Shown here: one piece after another, positions 19,190 to 28,525 of the stretch
Position numbering within the stretch: position 1 is the stretch's first letter
How the letters are laid out: each line of letters starts with the position of its first letter
Origin: Bacteroidota bacterium
GTDB taxonomy: Bacteria > Bacteroidota > Bacteroidia > AKYH767-A > OLB10
Length of the DNA stretch: 64,000 nt
Direction of reading: 5' to 3'
NCBI GenBank assembly: GCA_016713445.1
Contig: JADJPB010000006.1
Span: forward strand, 281,365-345,364
The notes under the pieces: generated by a model
Databases searched by the model: none
The model's input: the letters and a program-made list of their open reading frames with translations, nothing else
What the model was told of the DNA's origin: nothing
Translations under genes and position numbers: made by a program

Positions 19190-21184
19190 TTAGTTCTTAG
19201 GAACATAGGTTGTACCAGTCACTTGAAATTCTGTACGACGATTATATTGATGCGCCTTTTCGCGTAATTCATTTGTTTCTAGCTTATCAATAAAATCTTT
19301 CGTTAACACATCACCTGTTTTGAATGGCAAGTATTCCTCATTATTTTCAACGGATTTTGGCGTAGTTTCACCCATTCCTTTCCAAGTTAAACGATCAGCA
19401 GGAATCTTATTCGCGATCAAATAATCCATAACACTCTTCGCACGTCGATCAGATAACTTCATGTTATAATTATCATCTGAACGGTAGTCAGTATGTGAAG
19501 TTAACTCGATCGTAATTGTAGGATTGTCGTTCAACACTTGAATCAAACCATCCAATGCTTTCTTAGACTCAGGACGCAAAGTAGATTTGTCAAGGTCATA
19601 AAAAATTTCAGGTACAGTGATCGGTTTTGCAGTTGACTTTAATGGGAAGTCGAAATCTTTCAAAAAATCTTGATCTTCCTCTAAACCAACCGTTGATAAT
19701 TCATGGAACTTGGTTAAATACCCTGTGAATGAAGCTGAAACTTTATATTTCACATTCGGCTTCAATTCATAACGATACATTCCATCAGGACCAGTTTGAA
19801 CGCTCAAAGAAGTACCATCAGAACCAAATAATTCAACGGTAGCTCCTTCTAAATTCTCTTTAGTATCGGTATCATAAACACGACCACCAACTGCTAATTT
19901 CAATGGCGGAACCAAGAAAGAATAAATATCATCCATTCCCTTTCCTCCATCACGATTAGAAGTGAAGTATCCTGTAGTTTCAGTATTCCAAATCAAACCA
20001 AAATCATCACCTGAAGAATTCATTGGCGACTTTAAATTAGTGGCTTCAGCCCATACACCACCTTCGTTACTGGTGTACATCATATCCAATCCACCTAAAC
20101 CAACTTTTCCGTTAGAAGAATAATAAAGGCGACCATTTTTATTCATCGTTGGAAACATCTCATCTCCATCCGTATTTACTCCTGATCCTAAATTAACTGG
20201 TGTTCCCCACATGCTACCATCCCAAGCGGAGGCCCAAATATCTTTTCCGCCCATTCCTCCTGGCATATCAGAAGAGAAATACATCGTTTTGCCATCTAAA
20301 GAAAGACAAGGATGTCCGCAAGTATATGTTTCGCTATTGAAAGGCAATGAAACGGCATCACTCCATTTACCATCAGTCATGGTAGTCATCATGATTTTAC
20401 ATTGCGCATTCGTTTCATCATTATTTGGACAGGTAGTATAATACATGACTTTACCTGTAACATCAAAGCATGCTGCCCCATCACTGTATTCCGAATTTGC
20501 AGGACCCGGGAAGGAAACTGGAGTACTCCATTTCTCATTATTATCCATAGAAGCCTGAAATAAATCAAAATGCTTCTCACCGTACCAATTATCATTATCC
20601 TTACCGGTAGCTTCTTCACGAGAAGAAGAAAAAACCAACGTATTTTTTACAGCTGGATTATCTGCTACAGCAAAATCATAATATTTTGTATTTAACGCAG
20701 ACATATTATCAATACGATGACGTGTCGGTTTATCTTTCCAAGCTTGGGCTGTTTCTGTTGCTTTGATTGCAGCAGCGGCTTTTGCGTCATTAGGCTCGGC
20801 CGCCTTATACGCATTGTATTGGGCAATTGCTTCAGCATATTTGCCATTTGATTTTAATGCATCGCCATAACGCAAGAACGCAATAGGATCCTTATGTTTG
20901 GCAGCAACAGCCTTACCATACCAATCTTCAGATTCTAAATTATTACCCATAAAACGAGCACACTCACCAGCAAAAAAAGCAGCACGAGCTTTATCCTCAT
21001 TCTTCCTTAGTTTTGTATAGCATTTTTTGTAACGAGTACTTGCATTATAATACTCTCCAATTCTAAAATGTTTATCAGCCTTCTGCGTTTTACTTTTGGG
21101 CGTTTTAACAGTCTTTTCCTGAGAAAATCCGCTCATAAATGCGAATGTTAAAATCAACAGAAGGCTTAAGGTTTTCTTTATCAT
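19190..21184 (-). CDS. PorE-like T9SS-associated protein: TPR, PD40 propeller, carboxypeptidase-regulatory and OmpA domains
   Basis: About 664 residues with the start at the ATG at 21184 giving signal peptide MIKKTLSLLLILTFAFMSGFSQ. Domains in order: TPR-like helices (residues ~35-145), a WD40-like PD40 propeller with repeats such as GKTMYFSSDMPGGMGGKDIW and GRLYYSSNGKVGLGGLDMMY (~165-410), a carboxypeptidase-regulatory fold (GGRVYDTDTKENLEGATVEL, ~420-500), and a C-terminal OmpA peptidoglycan-binding domain (FYDLDKSTLRPES, LTSHTDYRSDD, LSDRRAKSVMDYL). This order matches PorE of Porphyromonas, a peptidoglycan-anchored T9SS component. Paralogues with the same order exist in Bacteroidota, so the role is inferred. 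Confidence 0.8.
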   Translation of the reverse strand: MIKKTLSLLLILTFAFMSGFSQEKTVKTPKSKTQKADKHFRIGEYYNASTRYKKCYTKLRKNEDKARAAFFAGECARFMGNNLESEDWYGKAVAAKHKDPIAFLRYGDALKSNGKYAEAIAQYNAYKAAEPNDAKAAAAIKATETAQAWKDKPTRHRIDNMSALNTKYYDFAVADNPAVKNTLVFSSSREEATGKDNDNWYGEKHFDLFQASMDNNEKWSTPVSFPGPANSEYSDGAACFDVTGKVMYYTTCPNNDETNAQCKIMMTTMTDGKWSDAVSLPFNSETYTCGHPCLSLDGKTMYFSSDMPGGMGGKDIWASAWDGSMWGTPVNLGSGVNTDGDEMFPTMNKNGRLYYSSNGKVGLGGLDMMYTSNEGGVWAEATNLKSPMNSSGDDFGLIWNTETTGYFTSNRDGGKGMDDIYSFLVPPLKLAVGGRVYDTDTKENLEGATVELFGSDGTSLSVQTGPDGMYRYELKPNVKYKVSASFTGYLTKFHELSTVGLEEDQDFLKDFDFPLKSTAKPITVPEIFYDLDKSTLRPESKKALDGLIQVLNDNPTITIELTSHTDYRSDDNYNMKLSDRRAKSVMDYLIANKIPADRLTWKGMGETTPKSVENNEEYLPFKTGDVLTKDFIDKLETNELREKAHQYNRRTEFQVTGTTYVPKN

Positions 21185-21304
21185 AAGGGTAATTGCATTA
21201 ACAGTTTCAATAATTGACAAAGGAAATAAATAATTATTAAACGGAAAAATATGAGTGCAAATGTTCGAAGAGACTTAATACTTTGACGTTCAACAGAATA
21301 ATTG

Positions 21305-21312
21305 CAAATATA
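21305..21312 (-). promoter_or_regulatory. Promoter -7 box for the PorE-like gene
   Basis: TATATTTG on the minus strand, matching TAnnTTTG, about 120 bases before the chosen start; this predicts a ~115-base leader, longer than for most genes here. Confidence 0.35.
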
Positions 21313-21461
21313 AAAACTTACTCCAACATACTTACTAAGAAAACTAACGGTTATTATCATTTTGCACCAAATCTTTAACTTTAAGAACCAACTTTCTATT
21401 GATTGTTGAACAAAATATTAAATCTATATTTTTCGTTTATCCAATAGTCGATTATCCTAAT

Positions 21462-21469
21462 TAATTTTG
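21462..21469 (+). promoter_or_regulatory. Promoter -7 box touching the start of the small barrel gene
   Basis: TAATTTTG matches TAnnTTTG and ends 4 bases before the ATG at 21474, so the transcript would be leaderless or nearly so. Confidence 0.45.
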
Positions 21470-21473
21470 CCCT

Positions 21474-21974
21474 ATGAATTACAATATCAAGGCACTATTT
21501 GTGCTTATACTCCTGATTATCAACCTTCCTTTGGAATCAGAAGCACAACATAATTACAAAACAGCGCTCGGCTTAAGATTAAATGGTGGCGCTGGAATTT
21601 CGTTACGCCATTCTTTGAAAGAAAATCAAAGTATCGAAGGAATTCTTTATACCCGTTGGCATGGATTGAATATTACAGGTATTTATAGTGTTAACTATCC
21701 AGTTTTTGAAGAACCAGGATTTAACTTTTTTATCGGTGGTGGCGGACATATTGGCTTTTGGGATAGAGACCGAAGCCCGTGGTGGGATGAAGATAAAAGA
21801 TATAATGATACTAGGATGGTATTAGGGATAGATGGGCAAATAGGTCTTGAGTATACATTTAATAAAATTCCTTTAAACCTTGCCATCGACTGGAAGCCCG
21901 CATTTAACATTATTGGAATCACCAATTTTTGGGTAGGTGATGCGGCACTATCGGTTCGTTATACCTGGAAATAA
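21474..21974 (+). CDS. Small exported outer-membrane barrel-like protein
   Basis: A 166-residue protein: signal peptide (ALFVLILLIINLPLESEAQ) then about eight alternating amphipathic strands with conserved-looking FFIGGGGHIGFWDRDR, MVLGIDGQIGLEYTF and a final aromatic strand ALSVRYTWK. Size and pattern fit an eight-stranded OmpW/OmpX-type barrel common in Bacteroidota; function unknown. The chosen ATG immediately follows the promoter box. It is followed by a transposase remnant. Confidence 0.7.
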   Translation: MNYNIKALFVLILLIINLPLESEAQHNYKTALGLRLNGGAGISLRHSLKENQSIEGILYTRWHGLNITGIYSVNYPVFEEPGFNFFIGGGGHIGFWDRDRSPWWDEDKRYNDTRMVLGIDGQIGLEYTFNKIPLNLAIDWKPAFNIIGITNFWVGDAALSVRYTWK

Positions 21975-21990
21975 CTGAAGCTTAATAAAC

Positions 21991-22555
21991 CTATATAGAC
22001 TTTGCACGTTTGCATAATATCAAAGAGGAGAAAGCGTACTTCGTTGTATGCGCCAAAGTAAATTTACATTTTGCCAGAATAAAATCTCGTGCAGTAGACA
22101 AATCCGCTGGAATAATATGTGATCAAGATATTCGCTTAAATGGATTCTAAAGTTTTCAAAAAATACTCGGAACTCCTACGAAGTATAAAATTTCGTGACC
22201 CAGACTTTGATCGAACGTTTGTGTTCCTGACTAACAACTTCAAGGTAAAACCCGTAACTGCTGCTCATTTATACAAGCACCGATGGGTAGTGGAATTATT
22301 TTTCAAATAGATAAACAACACTTGAATATAAAATCAATCTGGGGCACAAAATGAAAATGCTGTTCGAATACAAGTATGGGTGGCGATATCCGTTTATATT
22401 CTCGTAGTTATTACAAGAAAGAAACTTGAAATACAAAACTCAATTTAAGAAATACTGTAATACGTTAGTGTATTTCCCTTCTAAAAAAGACCCTAACTGA
22501 AATGTTTTCAGATAAAGGATTTGATGAAAATAGTGAGCAGAACAATACTAAATTG
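21991..22555 (+). pseudogene. Decayed IS4-type (DDE) transposase, C-terminal part
   Basis: No intact frame, but a frame-switching translation reads YIDFARLHNIKEEKAYFVV, CAKVNLHFARIKSR, VDKSAGIICDQDI, then after a stop and frameshift FVFLTNNFKVKPVTAAHLY, KHRWVVELFFK (the Y-(2)-R-(3)-E-(6)-K-like catalytic signature region), then AQNENAVRIQVWVAISVYIL and KKTLTEMFSD. This is the C-terminal half of a Bacteroidota IS4-family transposase, with several stops and indels and no N-terminal half. No terminal inverted repeats were recognised. It is an old remnant, more degraded than the homopolymer errors elsewhere. Confidence 0.8.
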
Positions 22556-22606
22556 AACTTCATTCTTTTTTAACGCAACGCTAGCGATCCCTCATTTAAT
22601 TTGCAA

Positions 22607-24655
22607 TTAATGAATAACGACCGTTTGAGTAAATTTTCTTTGGCCATCACTCCATAAAAATTCGAAAGTTCCTTTACCAAGAAATTGAAAATCGATTGTT
22701 TTAATATCGATTAATTCATCTTCAAAAAGAAGTACTCCTAATTGATTGTAGACTTGAAAATTATTTAAGAGAGGAAAACCCGGATAAACTCTCATGATAC
22801 CTGAAGTTGGATTCGGAAAAGCTTTGGGACTCATTTGAAAATAAGTTCCGCTCCATTCATAACGTGGATTACTATTCTTAAGAATATAGAATTCATCTGC
22901 AACAAGCCCATCAAAACAAATAAACTTACAATGCATCGAATCCCCTTTTACCACTATTGATGTAGAACCTGCGATTGAACTTATTGATGAAACCATTGCG
23001 TCATGTGGAAATCCATTTGCAACAGCTGTACTAGACACACCTCCAACTCCACATACCGTATATACGGTACCGTTATGCTCTTTATCTTTAATATAAGGAG
23101 TGTTCAACCCATCTCCAGCTTGGATGAGGTTTGAACTATTAAAAGTACTCTCTAGCCCATAATGCCCATGCATGAAATAACTTCTTTCATAGGTATGACT
23201 ATGCCCAGTTAATACCAAATCAACACCAAATCTTTCTAATAGCGGAACAATATTTTCACGCATATCAATCAATTCAATTTCAACATCTGAATTATGGGTT
23301 CCTTTACTATATGGGGGATGATGCCAATAGGCAATGATCCACTTTGCAGTATTTAATTGTAAATCGTTTAACAACCATTGATACATTGGACTTCCTGTAT
23401 GATTTAATGCGCCATAACTATCGAGTGCAATGAAATGAACATTTCCCCAATTGTATGAATAATATTTTTCGGAATTCGAAGGAACACCTCCGCATTGCGC
23501 ATACTTTGGCAAATTAAAAATATTGAAATATGGAAAATTAGTTCCTAATGATGCTGTAGACAAATAACCTGCTTGGCCGTAGTCATGATTTCCTAAAGCA
23601 GGATAAAAATTCCAATTTTTAAATTGATTTTTATAAACATCAAAAACAAAATTACCATACTCTTGGTCAGTACCATTGTAATAGGCGTTATCACCTAACC
23701 AAATCCACATATCATTTCTTTTACCTCCTAAATAATTCAAATACGACTGCAATACTTGGTTTTGTTGCACACTTCCATTCCCAAAATCACCTAATGCCCA
23801 AATTTGAATGGGCTGTTCGCTATTAAAGACTGGTGCTGTGTGAAAATAATTTTCAACTCCTCCTTCAAGGACTACCACAGTCGAACCAATTTTATAAAAA
23901 TATTTGGTGTTAGGAAGAAGTCCATCTAACTTGACAAAATGATCCTTTACCATATCAAAATTCTTAACTGTATTTCCAAACGTTTGGGTCAAACCATAAC
24001 TAACTTTAGAGTCGGTTTCTACATCCGTACGCCAATGAATAGTGCAAGAATTTGGAGTAGTTGTTTGCAAATAAGGTCCCCGACTAATCACAGGAAGCAC
24101 CAATGGCAAAACTGCATCTACAGTCATCTCAAAAGTAAGATCCACATCATTTGCGCTACTCGGATGTATTTCTATAGCAAACAAATTTTGACCATTCAAA
24201 AAATCGGAAGAATTTAAATTAAAGGTGTATGTTGAATCACCATCGTCTATACAATTATTGAGAGCAAGAGTAAAATAATTTACTCCCGAACTTGGTAAAT
24301 TATTTACAAAAATTTTCGTGCCATTTAAATAAACTATTACACCATCATCTCTTCGCAATTTGACATTGAATGCTGCAAATTGTTGTGGATTAATAACAGA
24401 AACTACTTTTCGAAAATAATAACATGTATTATTCTTCTTGAGTGAAGTGACTGGATTATCACCAAAGCCAAATTCTCCTTTACCTGTTGGCCAACTACCA
24501 TCATTAAATAAATTGGTTTTCCATTGAGAACCAAAATCGACACCTTGGTCATGGTACTTCCAAATTGAGTTTTGATCCAGAATAATATTCGCATAGATGG
24601 ATTCTGCTAAAATCACCCAACTAAAAAATAAAACATAAATTTTTATAAATTTCAT
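22607..24655 (-). CDS. Secreted purple-acid-phosphatase-like metallophosphoesterase with T9SS sorting domain
   Basis: About 682 residues from the ATG at 24655 (signal FIKIYVLFFSWVILAESIYA). An N-terminal beta-sandwich module (residues ~25-180), a fibronectin-III-like purple acid phosphatase N-domain (RGPYLQTTTPNSCTIHWRTD), then the calcineurin-like phosphoesterase core: ALGDFGNG, WLGDNAYYNG, ALGNHDY, YWHHPPYSKG, GHSHTYERS, all metal-ligand motifs present. The end (AFPNPTSGIMRVYPGF, VYNQLGVLLFE) is a type-A T9SS sorting domain. A TATTTTTG box (complement of 24671-24678) sits 15 bases upstream and supports the start. Probably a surface or secreted phosphatase. Confidence 0.9.
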   Translation of the reverse strand: MKFIKIYVLFFSWVILAESIYANIILDQNSIWKYHDQGVDFGSQWKTNLFNDGSWPTGKGEFGFGDNPVTSLKKNNTCYYFRKVVSVINPQQFAAFNVKLRRDDGVIVYLNGTKIFVNNLPSSGVNYFTLALNNCIDDGDSTYTFNLNSSDFLNGQNLFAIEIHPSSANDVDLTFEMTVDAVLPLVLPVISRGPYLQTTTPNSCTIHWRTDVETDSKVSYGLTQTFGNTVKNFDMVKDHFVKLDGLLPNTKYFYKIGSTVVVLEGGVENYFHTAPVFNSEQPIQIWALGDFGNGSVQQNQVLQSYLNYLGGKRNDMWIWLGDNAYYNGTDQEYGNFVFDVYKNQFKNWNFYPALGNHDYGQAGYLSTASLGTNFPYFNIFNLPKYAQCGGVPSNSEKYYSYNWGNVHFIALDSYGALNHTGSPMYQWLLNDLQLNTAKWIIAYWHHPPYSKGTHNSDVEIELIDMRENIVPLLERFGVDLVLTGHSHTYERSYFMHGHYGLESTFNSSNLIQAGDGLNTPYIKDKEHNGTVYTVCGVGGVSSTAVANGFPHDAMVSSISSIAGSTSIVVKGDSMHCKFICFDGLVADEFYILKNSNPRYEWSGTYFQMSPKAFPNPTSGIMRVYPGFPLLNNFQVYNQLGVLLFEDELIDIKTIDFQFLGKGTFEFLWSDGQRKFTQTVVIH

Positions 24656-24974
24656 TTCCTTAATCTTCCTCAAAAATAATTTAATCCAAATAAACATACT
24701 TTTCCAACACCAGTAATTTCACTAATCCAATATTGGAAACTTCCATGATAAGCTCCCAATTTAAGTAATAAATTCAATCATTATTTCATTTACCAACAAA
24801 ACACCCATATTCATCCAGCCTTCATTTAACCTAATCAATCCATTAAAAATGGAGCGTGACAAACGTTTTCAACAGTTTGATAGATTATCAACACCTAATC
24901 AAACATAACCCTTTAAAAGCATTAAAATCCGTATCTTTGTTAACTATTAGAAAAATTAGCATAACTAACTGATA
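24656..24974. other. Divergent intergenic region before gyrB
   Basis: About 320 AT-rich bases holding the promoter box of the phosphoesterase (24671-24678, minus) and of gyrB (24932-24939, plus). I see no gene, hairpin or repeat in the rest. Confidence 0.4.
24932..24939 (+). promoter_or_regulatory. Promoter -7 box for gyrB
   Basis: TATCTTTG matches TAnnTTTG and lies 35 bases before the gyrB ATG at 24975. No convincing -33 TTTG is seen at the expected spacing. Confidence 0.5.
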
Positions 24975-26948
24975 ATGAGCGAACAAGTCTTGGACAAAGA
25001 AGAGCTAAAACAAAACGAATATTCTGCCGATAGTATACAAGTCCTGGAAGGACTTGAAGCGGTACGAAAAAGACCCGCCATGTACATTGGCGACATTGGT
25101 GTGAAAGGATTACATCACCTCGTTTATGAGGTGGTAGACAACTCCATCGATGAAGCACTTGCAGGCCACTGTAAAAACATTGATGTATTCATCAACCCCG
25201 GAAACAGCATCACAGTAAAGGATGATGGTCGTGGAATCCCAACTGATTTCCATGCCAAAGAGCAACGCTCCGCATTGGAAGTGGTAATGACAGTACTTCA
25301 TGCAGGTGGTAAATTTGATAAAGATTCCTACAAAGTTTCTGGTGGACTTCATGGTGTAGGTGTAAGTTGTGTAAATGCACTTTCAACATTATTGATCGCT
25401 ACCATTCACAGAAATGGGAAAATTTACAAGCAAGAATATTCTGAAGGAAAACCTCTATATGCTGTAAAGGAAATTGGAACAACAGATCGTACCGGAACAG
25501 AAGTTACATTTCAACCGGACGCTTCTATCTTCATTACTACAGATTACATCTACGATACGATTGCAACTAGAATGCGTGAACTCTCTTTCCTCAATAAGGG
25601 TATTCGTATTTCTCTCAGCGATATGCGTGAATTAGATGAACATGGTGTCTCAACTAACAAAGATGTATTCTACAGCGAAAAAGGACTGGTTGAGTTTGTT
25701 GAATATTTAGATGCGACGCGTGAGAAATTAATTGATGATGTAATTTACATGGAAGGTGAAAAAGGCGGAACTCCCGTTGAGGTTGCTATGTCCTACAATA
25801 CTTCATTCAATGAAAACGTACATTCGTATGTAAATAATATCAATACGCATGAAGGTGGAACTCACTTAGCGGGTTTTCGTCGTGCATTAACGCGTACACT
25901 TAAAAATTACGCTGACAAAGAAGGATTACTTTCTAAATTAAAGTTTGATATTAGTGGAGATGATTTTCGTGAAGGACTCACGACAGTTATTTCGGTAAAA
26001 GTGCAGGAGCCACAGTTTGAAGGACAAACCAAAACCAAATTAGGAAATAACGAGGTAATGGGTGTAGTGGATCAAGCCGTTTCTGAAATGCTTAATAATT
26101 ATTTAGAAGAGCACCCTCGTGAAGCAAGAAGTATCGTTAATAAGGTAATATTAGCCGCTACTGCACGTCATGCTGCTAGAAAAGCACGTGAGATGGTGCA
26201 ACGTAAAGGCGCATTCACAGGTACTGGACTTCCCGGAAAACTTAGTGATTGCTCTGAACGTGATCCAAGCAAATGTGAAATTTTCCTTGTCGAGGGAGAT
26301 TCTGCAGGCGGAACAGCGAAGCAAGGTCGTGACCGTAATTTCCAGGCGATTCTTCCCTTAAGAGGTAAAATTCTTAACGTGGAAAAAGCCATGGATCATA
26401 AAATCTATGACAACGAAGAAATTCGAAACATTTTCACAGGACTAGGTGTTAGTAAAGGAACTGCTGAAGATGAACGCGCATTAAACATCGACAAATTACG
26501 ATATCATAAAGTAGTGATCATGACCGATGCCGACATCGACGGTAGTCATATTACTACATTGATTTTAACATTCTTCTTCCGTCACATGAAGGAATTAATC
26601 GAAGAAGGATATGTGTATATCGCTACTCCTCCTCTTTATTTGGTGAAGAAAGGAAAAGAGTCAACTTACTGCTGGACAGAAGAGCAACGACAAGAAGCCA
26701 TTAAGAGAATTGCGGGCGATGGAAAAGAAAGTTCCGTTAGCATTCAACGATACAAAGGTCTTGGAGAGATGAATGCAGAACAATTATGGGAAACCACCAT
26801 GCGACCAGAAACAAGAACGTTGCGCCAAGTTACGATTGAGAGTGCAGCTGAAGCCGATCGCATCTTCTCAATGCTCATGGGCGACGATGTTCCACCTCGA
26901 AGAGAATTCATCGAAAAAAATGCCAAGTACGCTAAAGTAGACGCTTAA
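24975..26948 (+). CDS. gyrB: DNA gyrase subunit B
   Basis: ATPase subunit of the type II topoisomerase that introduces negative supercoils. GHKL ATPase motifs: VVDNSIDEALAGH (Mg-binding Asn), VKDDGRGIPTD, GLHGVGVSCVNALS; transducer region with the ATP-contacting QTKTKLGN; TOPRIM metal sites in VEGDSAGGTAKQGRDR, ILPLRGKILNVEKA and MTDADIDGSHI; and the C-terminal RYKGLGEMNAEQLWETTM. 657 residues, the compact form lacking the proteobacterial insertion. Followed by two hairpins and mdh. Confidence 0.97.
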   Translation: MSEQVLDKEELKQNEYSADSIQVLEGLEAVRKRPAMYIGDIGVKGLHHLVYEVVDNSIDEALAGHCKNIDVFINPGNSITVKDDGRGIPTDFHAKEQRSALEVVMTVLHAGGKFDKDSYKVSGGLHGVGVSCVNALSTLLIATIHRNGKIYKQEYSEGKPLYAVKEIGTTDRTGTEVTFQPDASIFITTDYIYDTIATRMRELSFLNKGIRISLSDMRELDEHGVSTNKDVFYSEKGLVEFVEYLDATREKLIDDVIYMEGEKGGTPVEVAMSYNTSFNENVHSYVNNINTHEGGTHLAGFRRALTRTLKNYADKEGLLSKLKFDISGDDFREGLTTVISVKVQEPQFEGQTKTKLGNNEVMGVVDQAVSEMLNNYLEEHPREARSIVNKVILAATARHAARKAREMVQRKGAFTGTGLPGKLSDCSERDPSKCEIFLVEGDSAGGTAKQGRDRNFQAILPLRGKILNVEKAMDHKIYDNEEIRNIFTGLGVSKGTAEDERALNIDKLRYHKVVIMTDADIDGSHITTLILTFFFRHMKELIEEGYVYIATPPLYLVKKGKESTYCWTEEQRQEAIKRIAGDGKESSVSIQRYKGLGEMNAEQLWETTMRPETRTLRQVTIESAAEADRIFSMLMGDDVPPRREFIEKNAKYAKVDA

Positions 26949-26952
26949 ACAA

Positions 26953-27008
26953 CCTAGCGTTTCAACGCTAGGTATACAAACAACACAACTTAGGGTTTTA
27001 ACCCTAGG
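26953..27008. repeat. Two related hairpins between gyrB and mdh
   Basis: Hairpin 1 (26953-26972): CCTAGCGTT TC AACGCTAGG. Hairpin 2 (26989-27008): CTTAGGGTT TT AACCCTAGG. Both are followed by GTATA-A-AAAC, so they look like two diverged copies of one ~36-base unit whose stems have co-varied. They may act as the gyrB terminator or be a REP-like dispersed element. Confidence 0.65.
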
Positions 27009-27028
27009 TATAAAAACCCATCACAACA

Positions 27029-27969
27029 ATGAAAGTAACAGTAGTAGGCGCCGGTAACGTTGGCGCAACTTGCGCAAATGTTATTGCTGAGCGCGAATTA
27101 GTAAACGAAGTAGTTTTACTTGACATCAAAGAAGGCACAGCGGAAGGAAAATCTCTCGACATGTGGCAAACAGCCCCAATTAATATGTACGATACACGTA
27201 TTAAAGTGTGACCAATGATTACAGTGCTACTGCAAATTCAGAAGTAGTAGTTATTACTTCTGGACTTCCACGCAAACCAGGCATGAGTCGCGATGACTTA
27301 ATCGCTACTAATGCCGGAATCGTAAAGTCAGTAACTGAGCAAATTATAAAGTACAGTCCTAATTGTATCATCATTGTAGTTAGTAATCCGTTAGATGTGA
27401 TGACTTATTGTTCCTTTTTAACTGCTGGATTTGATTCGAAACGCGTTTTCGGAATGGCAGGAATTTTAGATACTGCTCGCTACCGTGCCTTCTTAGCTGA
27501 AGCATTAAATTGCTCACCAAAAGACATTCAAGCTGTATTAATGGGTGGACATGGTGACACTATGGTTCCACTTCCTCGCTATACCACGGTTGCCGGAATT
27601 CCTGTTACTGAATTAATCGCTGATGATAAGTTAGAAGCCATTGTTCAACGCACGAAAGTGGGTGGCGGTGAATTAGTAAATTTGATGGGCACATCAGCAT
27701 GGTATGCACCGGGAGCTGCGGCAGCGCAGATGGTAGAAGCTATCGTTCGTGATCAAAAGAGAATTTTTCCGGTGTGCGCTTGGTTACAAGGTGAATACGG
27801 TGAAAAAGATGTTTACCTCGGCGTTCCTGTTAAATTAGGAAAGAATGGTATCGAAGAAATTATCGAACTTAAATTAAACAAAGACGAAAAAGAATTATTA
27901 GCTAAATCATCCATCGCTGTAAAAGAGGTGATGAGTGTGTTGGACAATATGGCTGTTTCGGCTAAATAA
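27029..27969 (+). CDS. mdh: Malate dehydrogenase, single-base frameshift
   Basis: NAD-dependent malate/oxaloacetate interconversion in the TCA cycle; the LDH-like MDH form. Rossmann motif VVGAGNVGATCA at the N-terminus, substrate Arg region SGLPRKPGMSRDDL, NP-type VVSNPLDVMTY, and the active-site His in MGGHGDTMVPL. The frame breaks after DTRIK; restoring one G at 27206 gives DTRIKGVTNDYSATAN and a ~313-residue enzyme, the standard length. Because this is a central enzyme with no other damage, a sequence error is the likely cause. Confidence 0.93.
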
Positions 27970-27984
27970 TATTTCAATTTCAAC

Positions 27985-28014
27985 AAAAGCCTGCGACTGA
28001 AGTCGCAGGCTTTT
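27985..28014 (+). terminator. Rho-independent terminator after mdh
   Basis: AAAAGCCTGCGAC and GTCGCAGGCTTTT form a 13-base perfect stem with a 4-base loop, 16 bases after the mdh stop, followed by a T-rich tract; it can also work for the convergent DCC-family gene. Confidence 0.85.
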
Positions 28015-28041
28015 GTGTTTTTTAAACAGGAATATTTGTTT

Positions 28042-28452
28042 TTAAAGAAATCGCTTTAATTCATTTTCATTGGGCATTCTACATGTTGCCCTTCGACCAA
28101 AAAATGAATATCGAACTTTTGCAAATACATTATAAAATGCATCTCGAATAAATGTGGGAACAAGGATGAACACGAAAAATACTTTCCAAGGATAACCTAA
28201 ATCTTTAATTATATATAGGACAGCTGTTGAAGATTTCAAAATTTTTCCTTTTCTCAAATACAATATGCTTTCGACATTTAAAATCGCAAGATGTGATAAC
28301 AATTCTTTTCCATTTTCACTCTGACTTGCAGAAAATAAAAATGCATTCTGTTTATCACGTCTTAACAAAAACTGAACTCCCCACGAACAGAAGTTACAGT
28401 GGCCATCGAAGATGATTATCTTATCCAAATCATATTTCGAAACATAGTTCAT
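28042..28452 (-). CDS. DCC family (DUF393) thiol-disulfide oxidoreductase-like protein
   Basis: A 136-residue protein beginning with IIIFDGHCNFCSWGVQFLLR, the DxxCxxC signature of the DCC/DUF393 family (predicted thioredoxin-like redox proteins). Further family features: FLFSASQSENGKELL, SILYLRKGKILKSSTAVLYI and the C-terminal FFGRRATCRMP. Length is normal. Substrate unknown. Convergent with mdh, sharing the terminator between them. Confidence 0.88.
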   Translation of the reverse strand: MNYVSKYDLDKIIIFDGHCNFCSWGVQFLLRRDKQNAFLFSASQSENGKELLSHLAILNVESILYLRKGKILKSSTAVLYIIKDLGYPWKVFFVFILVPTFIRDAFYNVFAKVRYSFFGRRATCRMPNENELKRFL

Positions 28453-28525
28453 TTAAAATAGGTATCGAATTTACACTTCAAATTTATAAACCTCGATCCT
28501 TTGAGCTCGATGACTCTGTATCAAA

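Noticed and set aside
24975..27969. Replication origin near gyrB
   Set aside because: No dnaA/dnaN/recF and no clustered DnaA boxes were recognised; gyrB here neighbours mdh.
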